NCBI GenBank assembly: GCA_013112635.1
Contig: JABFGF010000002.1
Location: forward strand, 372,001-436,000
Source of the DNA: Calditrichota bacterium
Lineage (GTDB): Bacteria; Calditrichota; Calditrichia; Calditrichales; J004
Direction: 5' to 3'
Length of the DNA stretch: 64,000 nt
Each line of letters begins with the position of its first letter. Position 1 is the stretch's first letter. The position numbers and the translations under genes are program-made. Shown in pieces: positions 25,391 to 34,861 of this stretch. The notes beneath the pieces were generated by a model. That model saw nothing but the letters and a program-made list of their open reading frames with translations. It was not told where the DNA came from and did no database searches.

Positions 25391-27550
25391 TCAAAACCTG
25401 CGTCGTTTTTTTCTGGATGTATCAAAACCAGTATGCACATCGCAAGCTTCATTTGGTTTGTTTTTTGAAGTAAACAAAGCTGACATCGTATTTGGACAAT
25501 ATGCTGTTGCTGATTTTTGGGTTTCGAGACAAACTTCATGCTCAAAAACACCTGGCGAATTTACAAATGTTCCCCTGTTAAAACTTACACTGTCATACAC
25601 AGACTTCATAAAATCTGCCCAAAAAGGCAAGGCCACTACACCACCGGCCATTCCAGGGCCAAGAGTTTGCTTTTGATCATCCATCCCAACCCAAACACCT
25701 GCAGCAATATCCGGAGTATATCCAACAAACCAAGCGTCTGTAAAACTGTTTGTAGTTCCTGTTTTCCCTGCTGCAGAGCCATAAAATTTATGTTTCCAAC
25801 GGATTGGCCCACCCGTGCCATGATTGACTATACCTTCCATCATATCTCTTACAATGTGCGTCGTTTCTGGAGAAAGCACTTCTTTAGGCTCGGGGATATT
25901 TTGGTAAATCACCGAACCATTTTTGTCTTCAATTTTTACAATTGAGATTGGCTTTACATGTAATCCGTTATTAGCAAAAATCCCATAAGCAGAAACAAGT
26001 TCCAAAGGAATTACTTCTGAAGTGCCCAAAGCCAAAGATGAAAATGGACGAATTTGGGTCGATATGCCCATGGCATTTGCATACTGTTTTACAATTCTTG
26101 GATGAACTTCATTTATCAAGCGAACAGCAACCAGGTTTAGTGATTTTCGAATAGCGGTTGTAAGTGGTGTTAAACCTCCGCGAGATTTGTCATAATTTTC
26201 TGGTGTCCAACGTGTCCCGTCTGCATTTATTTCCACTGTTGGTTGATTGTGAAATTGTGAAGCTGGAGAATAACCATTATCTATAGCAGCTGTATATAAA
26301 AAGGGTTTAAATGAAGACCCCGGTTGTCTTTTTGCCTGCGTTACCCGGTTGAATTTTGATTTTTCGAAATCACGTCCGCCTACCATTGCCAAAATCTGCC
26401 CATTGTGTGGGTTTAAAGCCACAAAAGCAAGCTGAACCTCTGTCTGCTCATTAAAAGCTGTATCGCTCAAAGTTTCTTTAAGCTCTGCAAAATCTCTTTG
26501 GTTTCGCACTCTTTCCTGGATTGTGTCAATATTTTTAGTAATGGATTTCTCCATATATTCCTGAAACTGAGTATTAAGTGATGTATAAACTTTTAAGCCA
26601 TCTTCATAAATATTGACATCCAAAGAATCTTGTAACCGGTTTAACTGCCGCCGAATATATTCAACAAAATAGGGTGCGGATTGTATTTTATTGGGATCAT
26701 TTAATTCAAGATTTAAATCTTTCTGTTTTAAACTATCAAACTGAGCCCGTGAAATTTTATTATTATCCAGCATCATGCTGAGCACAATATTGCGCCTTTT
26801 TTTGGCTCTTTCCGGGTGGCGAATTGGCGAATACCATGATGGACCTTTTAAAATTCCTATCAGAAGGGCTGCTTCACTATTATTAAGCTGATCAAGCTCT
26901 TTATCAAAATATCTCTTTGCAGCAGATTGAATCCCAACTGCATGGTTTCCAAAATCACAAATATTGAGATACATTTCGAGAATTTCGTTTTTACTGTACG
27001 TTTTTTCCAATTGAATGGAAGTAATCATTTCCTTTATTTTTCTGGTTGGGGTTTGTTCATATCCAAAATAAAGATTTCTTGAAAGCTGCATTGTAACAGT
27101 ACTTCCACCACCGTGAATTCCTCCATAGCGAAACAGGTTAACAAAGGCCCTGGCAATTCCTTTTGAATCTATTCCCCAATGTTTATAAAAACCCCTGTCT
27201 TCAGTAGAAAGAAGTGCATCAATTACATTTTTGGGGATTCGTTCGTAAGGTGTATATGCCCGGTTTGATGTGAAAAATGAATGGAGAAGCTCTCCATCTG
27301 AGGAGTAAACCTGTGTAGCAATTGCCGGGTCAATCCGTTCCAGTTCTTCAAATGATTGCAAATCATCTTTGATAGAAAAGAAAAATATGATTATAAACAG
27401 AACAAATAAAAATGCAACCGAAGAGAGAATCCAGGTTGATTTTTTAAATTCTCTGGCTGGCTTTTGATTAAACTGGGCACTTTTTGTTGATTTGCTTGTT
27501 ACCGGTCTAATTGTTGTTGATGTCGGATGTCCGCGTTTTTTTCTTTTCAT
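25391..27550 (-). CDS. Penicillin-binding protein 1A, bifunctional murein synthase
   Basis: A 719-residue class A PBP anchored by one membrane segment (about 40-60). The glycosyltransferase domain (GT51) has the catalytic STEDRGFYKHWG with E117. The transpeptidase domain has S412-x-x-K415 (QPGSSFKP), S470-L-N472 and K596-T-G-T. Length and order are standard. The N-terminus is lysine- and threonine-rich and cytoplasmic; the C-terminal tail after the transpeptidase contains cysteines (EVCLETQKSATAYCP) of the kind seen in other PBP1A/PBP1C tails, and ends in a basic run (RKKRRRF). It polymerises and crosslinks peptidoglycan. It is convergent with the EnvC-like gene. Confidence 0.95.
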   Translation of the reverse strand: MKRKKRGHPTSTTIRPVTSKSTKSAQFNQKPAREFKKSTWILSSVAFLFVLFIIIFFFSIKDDLQSFEELERIDPAIATQVYSSDGELLHSFFTSNRAYTPYERIPKNVIDALLSTEDRGFYKHWGIDSKGIARAFVNLFRYGGIHGGGSTVTMQLSRNLYFGYEQTPTRKIKEMITSIQLEKTYSKNEILEMYLNICDFGNHAVGIQSAAKRYFDKELDQLNNSEAALLIGILKGPSWYSPIRHPERAKKRRNIVLSMMLDNNKISRAQFDSLKQKDLNLELNDPNKIQSAPYFVEYIRRQLNRLQDSLDVNIYEDGLKVYTSLNTQFQEYMEKSITKNIDTIQERVRNQRDFAELKETLSDTAFNEQTEVQLAFVALNPHNGQILAMVGGRDFEKSKFNRVTQAKRQPGSSFKPFLYTAAIDNGYSPASQFHNQPTVEINADGTRWTPENYDKSRGGLTPLTTAIRKSLNLVAVRLINEVHPRIVKQYANAMGISTQIRPFSSLALGTSEVIPLELVSAYGIFANNGLHVKPISIVKIEDKNGSVIYQNIPEPKEVLSPETTHIVRDMMEGIVNHGTGGPIRWKHKFYGSAAGKTGTTNSFTDAWFVGYTPDIAAGVWVGMDDQKQTLGPGMAGGVVALPFWADFMKSVYDSVSFNRGTFVNSPGVFEHEVCLETQKSATAYCPNTMSALFTSKNKPNEACDVHTGFDTSRKKRRRF

Positions 27551-27586
27551 AGCCTCTGGAACTTTTTTTAATTATTTGATTTAAAC

Positions 27587-27599
27587 GACAACTGTTGTC
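27587..27599. promoter_or_regulatory. Palindrome GACAACTGTTGTC upstream of the PBP gene
   Basis: A perfect 13-base dyad, 37 bases upstream of the PBP1A start. It has the size of a repressor or activator site. No known regulator is assigned. Confidence 0.3.
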
Positions 27600-27704
27600 T
27601 TGTATGCGATGCTGTGATTTTATTTATTACTAACACGCAGCAAAAGCTAACTAAAAGCTAAAGTTAAAGCAACCAGAGCCTGATATAGCTTATTTAATGT
27701 TTAG

Positions 27705-27735
27705 TTGTTAAAAACCATAGAATCTACTAACTTTG
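27705..27735 (+). promoter_or_regulatory. Bacteroidetes-type promoter of the TPR gene
   Basis: TTG at 27705-27707, 20 bases, then TAACTTTG at 27728-27735, matching the -33/-7 (TTTG, TAnnTTTG) promoter of Bacteroidetes. The start would be near 27741, one to three bases before the ATG at 27743, so the mRNA may be nearly leaderless. Confidence 0.6.
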
Positions 27736-27742
27736 CGCCCTT

Positions 27743-29422
27743 ATGAAAAAACAATATTTTAAAATATTTATTATTGCCCTTCTACTCTTTTCATGCTCTG
27801 CAAACCGCACTTTGGTTTCTGAAAATAAATCTCCCCGTGAAAAGGTTTCTCTAAAAGCAAGGGAGTATTTCTTAAAAGGTATCTTTTTACAATCAAAAGA
27901 ACGCTATAGCGACGCACTTGTTCAATTCCATAAAGCTCAGATTTTTGATACAACATCGGCAACAATACATAATAGCCTGGCTGAAAATTATTTAAAATTA
28001 ACAGAACTTGAACCGGCTATTTATCATCTAAAAAAAGCAAAGCGTTTGCAGCCGGATAATATTGAGAGTTATCGTTTGCTTGGAGAAATACATTTAAGAC
28101 AAAGAAAATATTTTCAAGCAATTGAAGCATATGAATCTGCATTAAAGCTCGACCCATTTGATGATACAGCCCGTAATTTTTTATTTTTTTTATATGAAAA
28201 AACAAATCAGCCGGTTGCAAAAGCAAAGTTGTATGAAGGCATGCTTGATTTGTACGGAAAGAATAAAACGATTTTAACATATATTGCCAAGGTATACGAA
28301 AAGCAAAAAGATTTCCCTAAAGCACTACAATATTTAAACATGATTTTGGAACTTGATTCAACGGATGCCGAGAGCCATTATTTTAAAGGACGATTGCTTG
28401 AAGGATTAGAGAAAAAACACGATGCGATTTTGAGCTATGAAAGCGCAATAAAAAATTCTGCAGATGACACAGATATTGTTGGCAGACTGGCTTATTTATA
28501 TCGAACAACAAATCAATATCAAAAAGTTATTGATCTTTATGAGCCGATGTTTTTAAAGAATGATAAAAATATTGTAGCCCGTATTTCTATGGCTGAGTCA
28601 TATTATTTGTTGAACAAACCGGATAAAACCAAAGAACTTTTAGTTCCCATAGAGAATGAAGAAAATATTCCAGTTGGAGTTTTTGATTTACTTGGCCGCA
28701 TTGAACTGGAGCAAAAAAACTATCCGGCTGCACTTGGCTATTTCAACAAAATTATTACAAAAAATAAAAGAAATCGATTTGGTTGGCTTTTCATGGGATT
28801 CACATATTCGGATATGAATGATTTGGATAAAGCGGCCGAAACGTTTCGGGAAGCTGTGACATATATTGAAGATGATGCAGCCATATGGTCCTGGCTTGGC
28901 GTTACACTGCAACGTCAAAAAAAGTTTGCCGAGGCGATTGAACCATTTCAAAAAGCAATTGCGATTGATCCAAAAAACACAAATGCACTAAGCTCTTTGC
29001 CGGTGGTTTTGGAAGAACTCGATTTATTTGCACAAAGTGACAGTGTTTATGAAGCCGGTTTAAAAACCCTTCCGGATAATGCACTATTATTAAATAATTT
29101 TGCTTACAGTTTATCGGAGCGTGACCAAAGATTGCAGGAAGCTTTTGAAATGTCACAAAAAGCAATTTCCATAGAACCGGATAACGGGGCATACCTCGAT
29201 ACAATCGGTTGGATTTTATATAAATTGGGCAAATATGACGAAGCGAAGGACTATATTCTAAAATCAATTAGTTTGCGTCCAAAGTCTGCTGTTGTATTAG
29301 ATCATCTCGGGGATGTATATTACAAACTCGATGATATTGCAAATGCAAAAAAATACTGGAAAATGTCAATAGAAGTTAAGCCGGATAACCCTGCCGTACT
29401 GGATAAAATAGCTAACAATTAA
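27743..29422 (+). CDS. TPR-repeat lipoprotein
   Basis: A 559-residue protein with a lipoprotein signal (IIALLLFSCSA, lipid cysteine about residue 18) and then about 14 tetratricopeptide-like 34-residue repeats, e.g. AIEAYESALKLDPFDD and AIEPFQKAIAIDPKNT. Such proteins act as scaffolds at the envelope. It is followed after one base by the LolA-like lipoprotein gene, so the two form a unit. In related genomes similar pairs occur near cell-surface functions, but no specific role is known. Confidence 0.85.
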   Translation: MKKQYFKIFIIALLLFSCSANRTLVSENKSPREKVSLKAREYFLKGIFLQSKERYSDALVQFHKAQIFDTTSATIHNSLAENYLKLTELEPAIYHLKKAKRLQPDNIESYRLLGEIHLRQRKYFQAIEAYESALKLDPFDDTARNFLFFLYEKTNQPVAKAKLYEGMLDLYGKNKTILTYIAKVYEKQKDFPKALQYLNMILELDSTDAESHYFKGRLLEGLEKKHDAILSYESAIKNSADDTDIVGRLAYLYRTTNQYQKVIDLYEPMFLKNDKNIVARISMAESYYLLNKPDKTKELLVPIENEENIPVGVFDLLGRIELEQKNYPAALGYFNKIITKNKRNRFGWLFMGFTYSDMNDLDKAAETFREAVTYIEDDAAIWSWLGVTLQRQKKFAEAIEPFQKAIAIDPKNTNALSSLPVVLEELDLFAQSDSVYEAGLKTLPDNALLLNNFAYSLSERDQRLQEAFEMSQKAISIEPDNGAYLDTIGWILYKLGKYDEAKDYILKSISLRPKSAVVLDHLGDVYYKLDDIANAKKYWKMSIEVKPDNPAVLDKIANN

Positions 29423-29423
29423 T

Positions 29424-30200
29424 ATGTCAAAATATATCTTCCTTTTTTTATTTCTTTTAATAATCAGCCAAAGTTGTGGTGCCTTAAAAAAAGTAGTAAA
29501 ACCCGATCTTGAAAACACAAGTTACAAAGCCCTTCTTCAGCATCACTCAAAATGGCAAAGTTCACTACATTCGCTTAATGGTGATCTCAGGATAACACTG
29601 GATACGCCACAATACGCCGGCAATTTTAATGCTTCAATTTTGGTCAACGAACCGGATAGCATGCTGGTAACTGTGACAGGCCCTTTTGGAATGCACCTGG
29701 GAAAAGTTTTTGTTTCAAAAAACCGCTTTATTTTTTACAACCAGGTTAATGATCAGTTTATGAAAGGTGCACTGGATGATTTTGAAGGCCGGAATTTTTT
29801 ACAGTTTCCATTGGAAATAGGTCAATTAAAAGATGTGTTTGTAGCTCGCGATCCGTTTGATGTCCTTGAAAAAAAGCTCTTTGAAATTCGTGATGAAAAA
29901 TACTATCTGGAAGCAGCCAACGGAAATTATAATTATAATATCTGGTTTGATCCGCAATACTTGATGATAAGCCGTATTGAATATCTGAATGAAGGCAAAA
30001 TTGAATTTGTAAAAGAATACAGCAATTGGCGCGAAGTTAATGGCATTCTATTCCCGCATCTCGTAAATTTTGTACGGCCTGATGAGAAGCAGGGATTTTC
30101 CATAATCAGTACGGATTTGAAAATTAATAATTCTATTGATCCGACAGCCTATAAAATCAAAGTTTCCGATTCTGCTACTCAAATTGACTTGAGTTTGTAA
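29424..30200 (+). CDS. LolA-like lipoprotein (DUF4292)
   Basis: A 258-residue protein with a lipobox ending in ISQSC (lipid cysteine about residue 18). The body has the pattern of a curved beta sheet as in LolA/LolB folds (SLHSLNGDLRITLDT, NASILVNEPDSMLVTVTGPFG). It matches DUF4292, present in the FCB group. A role in lipoprotein or lipid handling at the outer membrane is plausible. It starts one base after the TPR lipoprotein gene. Confidence 0.75.
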   Translation: MSKYIFLFLFLLIISQSCGALKKVVKPDLENTSYKALLQHHSKWQSSLHSLNGDLRITLDTPQYAGNFNASILVNEPDSMLVTVTGPFGMHLGKVFVSKNRFIFYNQVNDQFMKGALDDFEGRNFLQFPLEIGQLKDVFVARDPFDVLEKKLFEIRDEKYYLEAANGNYNYNIWFDPQYLMISRIEYLNEGKIEFVKEYSNWREVNGILFPHLVNFVRPDEKQGFSIISTDLKINNSIDPTAYKIKVSDSATQIDLSL

Positions 30201-30245
30201 TTAACCAATTCGAATAATACCACTGAAAAAAACAAAATATTTAAC

Positions 30246-31172
30246 ATGAATGTCTCAATCGTTGTACCGCTTTTAAATGAAGCGGAATCATTAAAAGAAT
30301 TAACAGAACGCATCAAAGAGCAACTTCAATCAATAAATAAAACATTTGAAATTGTCTTTATTGATGACGGGAGTACAGATGATTCTTTTGAAGTATTAAA
30401 AGCTTTAAAAAAAGATCATCCTGAAATTCATATTATTCAGTTTAACCGAAATTTTGGCAAAAGCGCTGCTCTGTCCGAAGGATTTAAGACAGCATCGGGA
30501 GAGATAGTTATCACGATGGATGCTGACCTACAGGATGACCCGGCTGAAATCCCCAAACTAATTGCTCAAATTGAAAGTGGTTATGATCTGGTTTCCGGCT
30601 GGAAACAAAAACGCAACGACCCTATAGGAAAAACCATACCATCAAAGTTTTTTAACTTTTTTACACGTCAGTTAACCGGCATAAAAATCCATGATTTTAA
30701 CTGTGGCCTTAAAGCCTACCGACAGCAGGTAATAAAAGCTATTCCCGTTTATGGAGAGTTGCACCGGTATCTTCCTGTTTTAGCGCATTGGCTTGGTTTT
30801 AAGGTTGGTGAGCTCGTTGTAACACATCACGCCCGTAAACATGGATATTCAAAGTTTGGTGTTAAACGTTTTTTTAACGGCTTTTTTGATTTACTTACTG
30901 TTTTATTTATAACCCGCTTTCGCCAAAAGCCACTTCATTTATTCGGATTTATGGGTCTGGGATCTTCGCTTTTAGGTTTATTTATTTTAGCCTATTTATC
31001 AATATTGTGGTTCCAGGGATACGGCATTGGTCAGCGACCGCTTTTTTTCCTGGGTGTACTTTTAATTATTGTCGGCGTACAGTTTTTCTCAATTGGGTTG
31101 ATTGGTGAAATGTTAATAAACACACAGGATAGCAAATCAATCAATTATACAATTAAGAATAAGCTCGATTAA
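30246..31172 (+). CDS. GT2 glycosyltransferase, polyprenol-phosphate type
   Basis: A 308-residue enzyme of the DPM1/ArnC-like group. The catalytic domain has VVPLLNEAESL, the DDGSTD nucleotide site at about 40-45, and DADLQDDP near 92. The C-terminus carries two membrane segments, as in GtrB/ArnC-like enzymes that load a sugar onto undecaprenyl phosphate. It opens the sugar part of a long co-directional run and would supply a lipid-linked donor sugar for a membrane transferase such as the YfhO-like protein downstream. Confidence 0.88.
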   Translation: MNVSIVVPLLNEAESLKELTERIKEQLQSINKTFEIVFIDDGSTDDSFEVLKALKKDHPEIHIIQFNRNFGKSAALSEGFKTASGEIVITMDADLQDDPAEIPKLIAQIESGYDLVSGWKQKRNDPIGKTIPSKFFNFFTRQLTGIKIHDFNCGLKAYRQQVIKAIPVYGELHRYLPVLAHWLGFKVGELVVTHHARKHGYSKFGVKRFFNGFFDLLTVLFITRFRQKPLHLFGFMGLGSSLLGLFILAYLSILWFQGYGIGQRPLFFLGVLLIIVGVQFFSIGLIGEMLINTQDSKSINYTIKNKLD

Positions 31173-31199
31173 TACATTTATATTGGCCCAGTTAACCGA

Positions 31200-32243
31200 A
31201 TGAACAGCCAAACTAATCCAAAATTTTCAATAATAGTCCCAACCTTTAACAGGGTTGAAGAACTAAAAGAACTACTTGCTTCCTTTGGCCAATTAAACTT
31301 CCCTGCAAATCAATTTGAGATAGTTGTTTCCGATGACGGTTCCACGGATGAAACAGAAGAGCTGCTGCAATCATATATTAAAAAAAATGAATTCAATTTA
31401 GTCTATCTCCGGCAGGAAAATAAAGGCCCCGGTGCTGCACGCAATCATGGCATGGAAAAAGCAAATGGGGAATTTTTTATTTTTGTAGATTCTGATGTAA
31501 CCATGCCTGCTGATTGGCTCGAAAATATTTCAATTACTTTGGATGCCGAAAAAGCAGATGCCTTTGGCGGACCTGATACCTTCCGTGATGATTTTCCTCC
31601 ATTATTAAAAGCCATTAATTATTCGATGACCTCGTTTATTACAACCGGTGGGCTGCGTGGTAAAAAAGGAAAAAAACTTGCAAAGTTTTATCCACGCTCC
31701 TTTAATATGGGATTAAGCCGGAAACTATGGCAAAAAATCGGTGGTTTTGGATCGTTGCGCCATGGGCAGGATATTGAGTTTAGCCACCGAATTATTCAAA
31801 GCGGTGCTAAAGTTGTTTTTGTGGAAGATGCTCCCGTTTATCATAAAAGGCGTACAAATCTCCGCAGATTTTATAAGCAGGTATTCAATTGGGGCGTGGC
31901 GCGCATAAATCTTTATAAACTTGATAAGGGAATGCTGGAAGTTTTACATGCTGCCCCGGCCTTTGCGACCCTTTTTGTTTTTCTTTTTCTCATTTTACCA
32001 TTTATTTTTAATGGGTTAATGTCATTATTTACATGGGGCATTATCCTTGGTTTCTTTGTTTTACTATTTTCTATGATTGATTCTGTCCGATTATACAAAT
32101 CGCTAAAACCGGCGCTTTGGTTGCCTTTTGTTATGCCTGCCCAAATCTTTGGTTATGGCCTGGGTTTTATTTATAATTTTGTTCGTCGGGTAATTTTAAG
32201 CAAAGAGGAAAAAACCGGTTTTAAGAAAAACTACTATAAATAA
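31200..32243 (+). CDS. GT2 glycosyltransferase with C-terminal membrane segments
   Basis: A 347-residue glycosyltransferase. The domain has IVPTFNRVEEL, SDDGSTDET, GPGAARNHGM and VDSDVTMP (the metal-binding D-x-D type), then FGGPDTF. Two hydrophobic segments near 255-305 anchor it in the membrane. It lies 27 bases after the polyprenol-phosphate transferase gene. It probably transfers a sugar to a lipid-linked acceptor during surface glycan synthesis; donor and linkage are unknown. Confidence 0.85.
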   Translation: MNSQTNPKFSIIVPTFNRVEELKELLASFGQLNFPANQFEIVVSDDGSTDETEELLQSYIKKNEFNLVYLRQENKGPGAARNHGMEKANGEFFIFVDSDVTMPADWLENISITLDAEKADAFGGPDTFRDDFPPLLKAINYSMTSFITTGGLRGKKGKKLAKFYPRSFNMGLSRKLWQKIGGFGSLRHGQDIEFSHRIIQSGAKVVFVEDAPVYHKRRTNLRRFYKQVFNWGVARINLYKLDKGMLEVLHAAPAFATLFVFLFLILPFIFNGLMSLFTWGIILGFFVLLFSMIDSVRLYKSLKPALWLPFVMPAQIFGYGLGFIYNFVRRVILSKEEKTGFKKNYYK

Positions 32244-32342
32244 TCGTACAAAAATCCTCTGTTTTGTAAATAGATAAAAAACTGTACATTAAGCGCTACA
32301 ATCCAATAATTATTGTAATAATTAAATCCAAGGAATTCCACC

Positions 32343-34847
32343 GTGGCAAAAAAATCAAAAAAGACAAAACAAATAGAATCCACAAAAAAAACGGTTGAAA
32401 CTAAATCCATTAATCTTAGCGATAGAAAACAGGATTATATCTTCCTTGTAATATTAACCGCTATTCTTGTTTTTATTTTAAAACCGATGGTTATAGATGG
32501 CCTTTCACCTCAGGGTGTTGACGTATTGGCCTCTATCGGGACAAATCACAAAGTGTTAGACTGGACAAAAGAAAGTGGTGATAAAGCTCTTTGGAACCCG
32601 AATGTTTTTGCGGGAATGCCTCGCTACCAGAGAATTCCACCGGTGACATTTTCCATTGATACAATCCTTAATTGGCTTGGACGTTTTTTTAATAATATTT
32701 TTATTTACTACCTTTTTGGCGGGATAGGCGCGTACCTTTTTCTACGATACTTAAAAATGTCGCCTGTTATCAGTTTTGCAGGTGCCATAACCTTTGTATT
32801 AATGCCACACTACAAATCACTTTTTCTCGAAGGTCACAATACAAAATTAAGAGCCCTACTCTTGCTTCCCTGGATCAGTCTAACTTTTAAATATTTTCTG
32901 GATAAACGAAGCCTGCTTGGTGCAGTCTTTTTTGCACTCGCTTTTGGGACCCAAATACGCACCCAACATTATCAGATTGTTTTTTACACCGGCTTATTAG
33001 TTTTTGCAATTGGCATTTATCCAATTTTGCAGGATCTAATCAAAAAAAATTACACGCGTTTTACAAAATCCAGCTTTTTGATTATTGCTGCGGTTACATT
33101 AGCAATTATGACCGCCTCCCAACCTCTCTTTCTTGCAAAGGAATATTTGCCGTGGTCAAAAAGAGGTAAAACAACCATTAACCTGGCTGACCCGGCCAAA
33201 ACAAAAAGCTTAGACAAATCTGATGGGGTATCCATTGAGTATGCCACACAATGGTCAACTGCACCAAGTGAATTACTTACATGGGCAATCCCGCGTTATT
33301 ATGGCGGAATGAGCCGGGAAAAATATACCGGTGATGCAATCCCACAATTGAAAGGGCAGGAAATTCCCGGCTATTGGGGCGAAATGCCTTTTACACAAAG
33401 CTATGAGTATATGGGCGCAATTACACTCTTACTTGCAATGATCGGACTTTATTACAATCGTAAAAATAAGCTTTTGATTAGCCTGGCCATATTTGCCGGA
33501 TTTTTAACATTGCTTTCATTTGGGCGTCATGCGGATTGGTTTTATTCCATTTTTTATAATTATATCCCTTTCTTTAATAAGTTCCGCGCCCCGATGATGA
33601 GTGTTACAGTTACCTTTTTTATCATGACTGTTTTTGCAGGATTTGGTTTAAATAGTTTAAAAAATATCAAAAGAAATTTAAGCTTTAAAGAACATAAACC
33701 ATTGTTAATTATCCTTGGCTCCTTTTTGGGGATAGGAATTATAGTTTGGTTGGTTGGGCAGGGTTTTTCATTTACAAAATCAACCGGTGAGCCATACAAT
33801 GCCCAAACTTTGGCTGCAATTAAAACTATCCGCCAGGAAATGTTTAATGGAGACATGCTGCGTTATATAGCTTTGATTTTAGCTTCAGCCGTTGCCATAA
33901 TCGCCTATCTAAAACAAAAAATTCCTTTTACAGCCCTGGCAATTCTTTTGGTTTCAGTAGCAATAATTGATTTGGGAAATATTCAAACACGTGTTAATAA
34001 AAAATATATAAATGTTAAAAAGCTTGAAAAAAGCTATTTCGGAATAACGGAAACGGACCAAACAATACTCACAGACAAATCCGTCTACCGTGTTTATCCT
34101 CTGGGTGAGCAGTTTGGCAACAACCGCTGGGCGTACTATCATCAATCCATAAGCGGCTATACGCCAATCAAAATGTTTACAATTGAAGAGTTTGTTCAAA
34201 ACAATCTGCAGGGAGGCCGTTTCGCCAATCGAAATATTATGCAGATTTTAAATGTAAAATACCTGGTTAGCCAATCAGATTTACGAGCGGCTGATTTACA
34301 GCTTGTAAATAAAAACCAGCGCCATGGACTTAATACTTATTTGTATATAGATCACCTCAAACGTGGTTTCTTTGTTGGAGAATACACAAAAATTGAAGAT
34401 GAATTTGCCCGTTTAAAAGAATTGAACAAGCCAACATTTAAAGTGGACAGCGTGGCCATTTTAGAGGTGGATTTACCTGAGAAGATTAGCACGCCGGACA
34501 GTAGTGTTGTGTCCGTTTTATCCTCAACCCCAAATCTGACAGAATTTAAAGTCTTTACAGATAAACAGGCGCTATTTGTTATTTCTGAAATCTATTATCC
34601 TCCGGGTTGGAAAGTTTTACTGGATGGACAAGAAGTTGAAAATATTTACAAAACGGACCATGCTATTCAGTCTATCGTAGTACCGGCCGGAGAGCATACT
34701 GTTGAGCTTAAATTTGAACCTGAGTCGTACGAAAACAATGTATTATATGCAGCAGGCTCCTTAGGTTTATTATATCTGGTGATTGTTTCTTCGGCAATTT
34801 CTATGTTTTTAAAAAACAAAAATGAAAAAGTTGAGAAGGCCGGTTAA
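32343..34847 (+). CDS. YfhO-family integral membrane protein
   Basis: An 834-residue protein with about 12 membrane segments and a large C-terminal extracytoplasmic domain (about 560-800). The YfhO signature features are present: an early loop with GVDVLASIGTN, LWNPNVFAGMPRYQ, LPHYKSLFLEGHNTKLRA, and the SYYPGWK-like IYYPPGWKVLLDG near the end. YfhO proteins move sugars from lipid carriers to acceptors (shown in Bacillus for lipoteichoic acid). The start codon is GTG with AAGGAA upstream. It could be the final transferase for the sugar made by the upstream GT2 enzyme. Confidence 0.85.
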   Translation: MAKKSKKTKQIESTKKTVETKSINLSDRKQDYIFLVILTAILVFILKPMVIDGLSPQGVDVLASIGTNHKVLDWTKESGDKALWNPNVFAGMPRYQRIPPVTFSIDTILNWLGRFFNNIFIYYLFGGIGAYLFLRYLKMSPVISFAGAITFVLMPHYKSLFLEGHNTKLRALLLLPWISLTFKYFLDKRSLLGAVFFALAFGTQIRTQHYQIVFYTGLLVFAIGIYPILQDLIKKNYTRFTKSSFLIIAAVTLAIMTASQPLFLAKEYLPWSKRGKTTINLADPAKTKSLDKSDGVSIEYATQWSTAPSELLTWAIPRYYGGMSREKYTGDAIPQLKGQEIPGYWGEMPFTQSYEYMGAITLLLAMIGLYYNRKNKLLISLAIFAGFLTLLSFGRHADWFYSIFYNYIPFFNKFRAPMMSVTVTFFIMTVFAGFGLNSLKNIKRNLSFKEHKPLLIILGSFLGIGIIVWLVGQGFSFTKSTGEPYNAQTLAAIKTIRQEMFNGDMLRYIALILASAVAIIAYLKQKIPFTALAILLVSVAIIDLGNIQTRVNKKYINVKKLEKSYFGITETDQTILTDKSVYRVYPLGEQFGNNRWAYYHQSISGYTPIKMFTIEEFVQNNLQGGRFANRNIMQILNVKYLVSQSDLRAADLQLVNKNQRHGLNTYLYIDHLKRGFFVGEYTKIEDEFARLKELNKPTFKVDSVAILEVDLPEKISTPDSSVVSVLSSTPNLTEFKVFTDKQALFVISEIYYPPGWKVLLDGQEVENIYKTDHAIQSIVVPAGEHTVELKFEPESYENNVLYAAGSLGLLYLVIVSSAISMFLKNKNEKVEKAG

Positions 34848-34861
34848 ACAATAAAACATCA

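Noticed and set aside
25360-25945. Plus-strand frames opposite the PBP1A gene
   Set aside because: They are shadows of the well-supported penicillin-binding protein on the minus strand.
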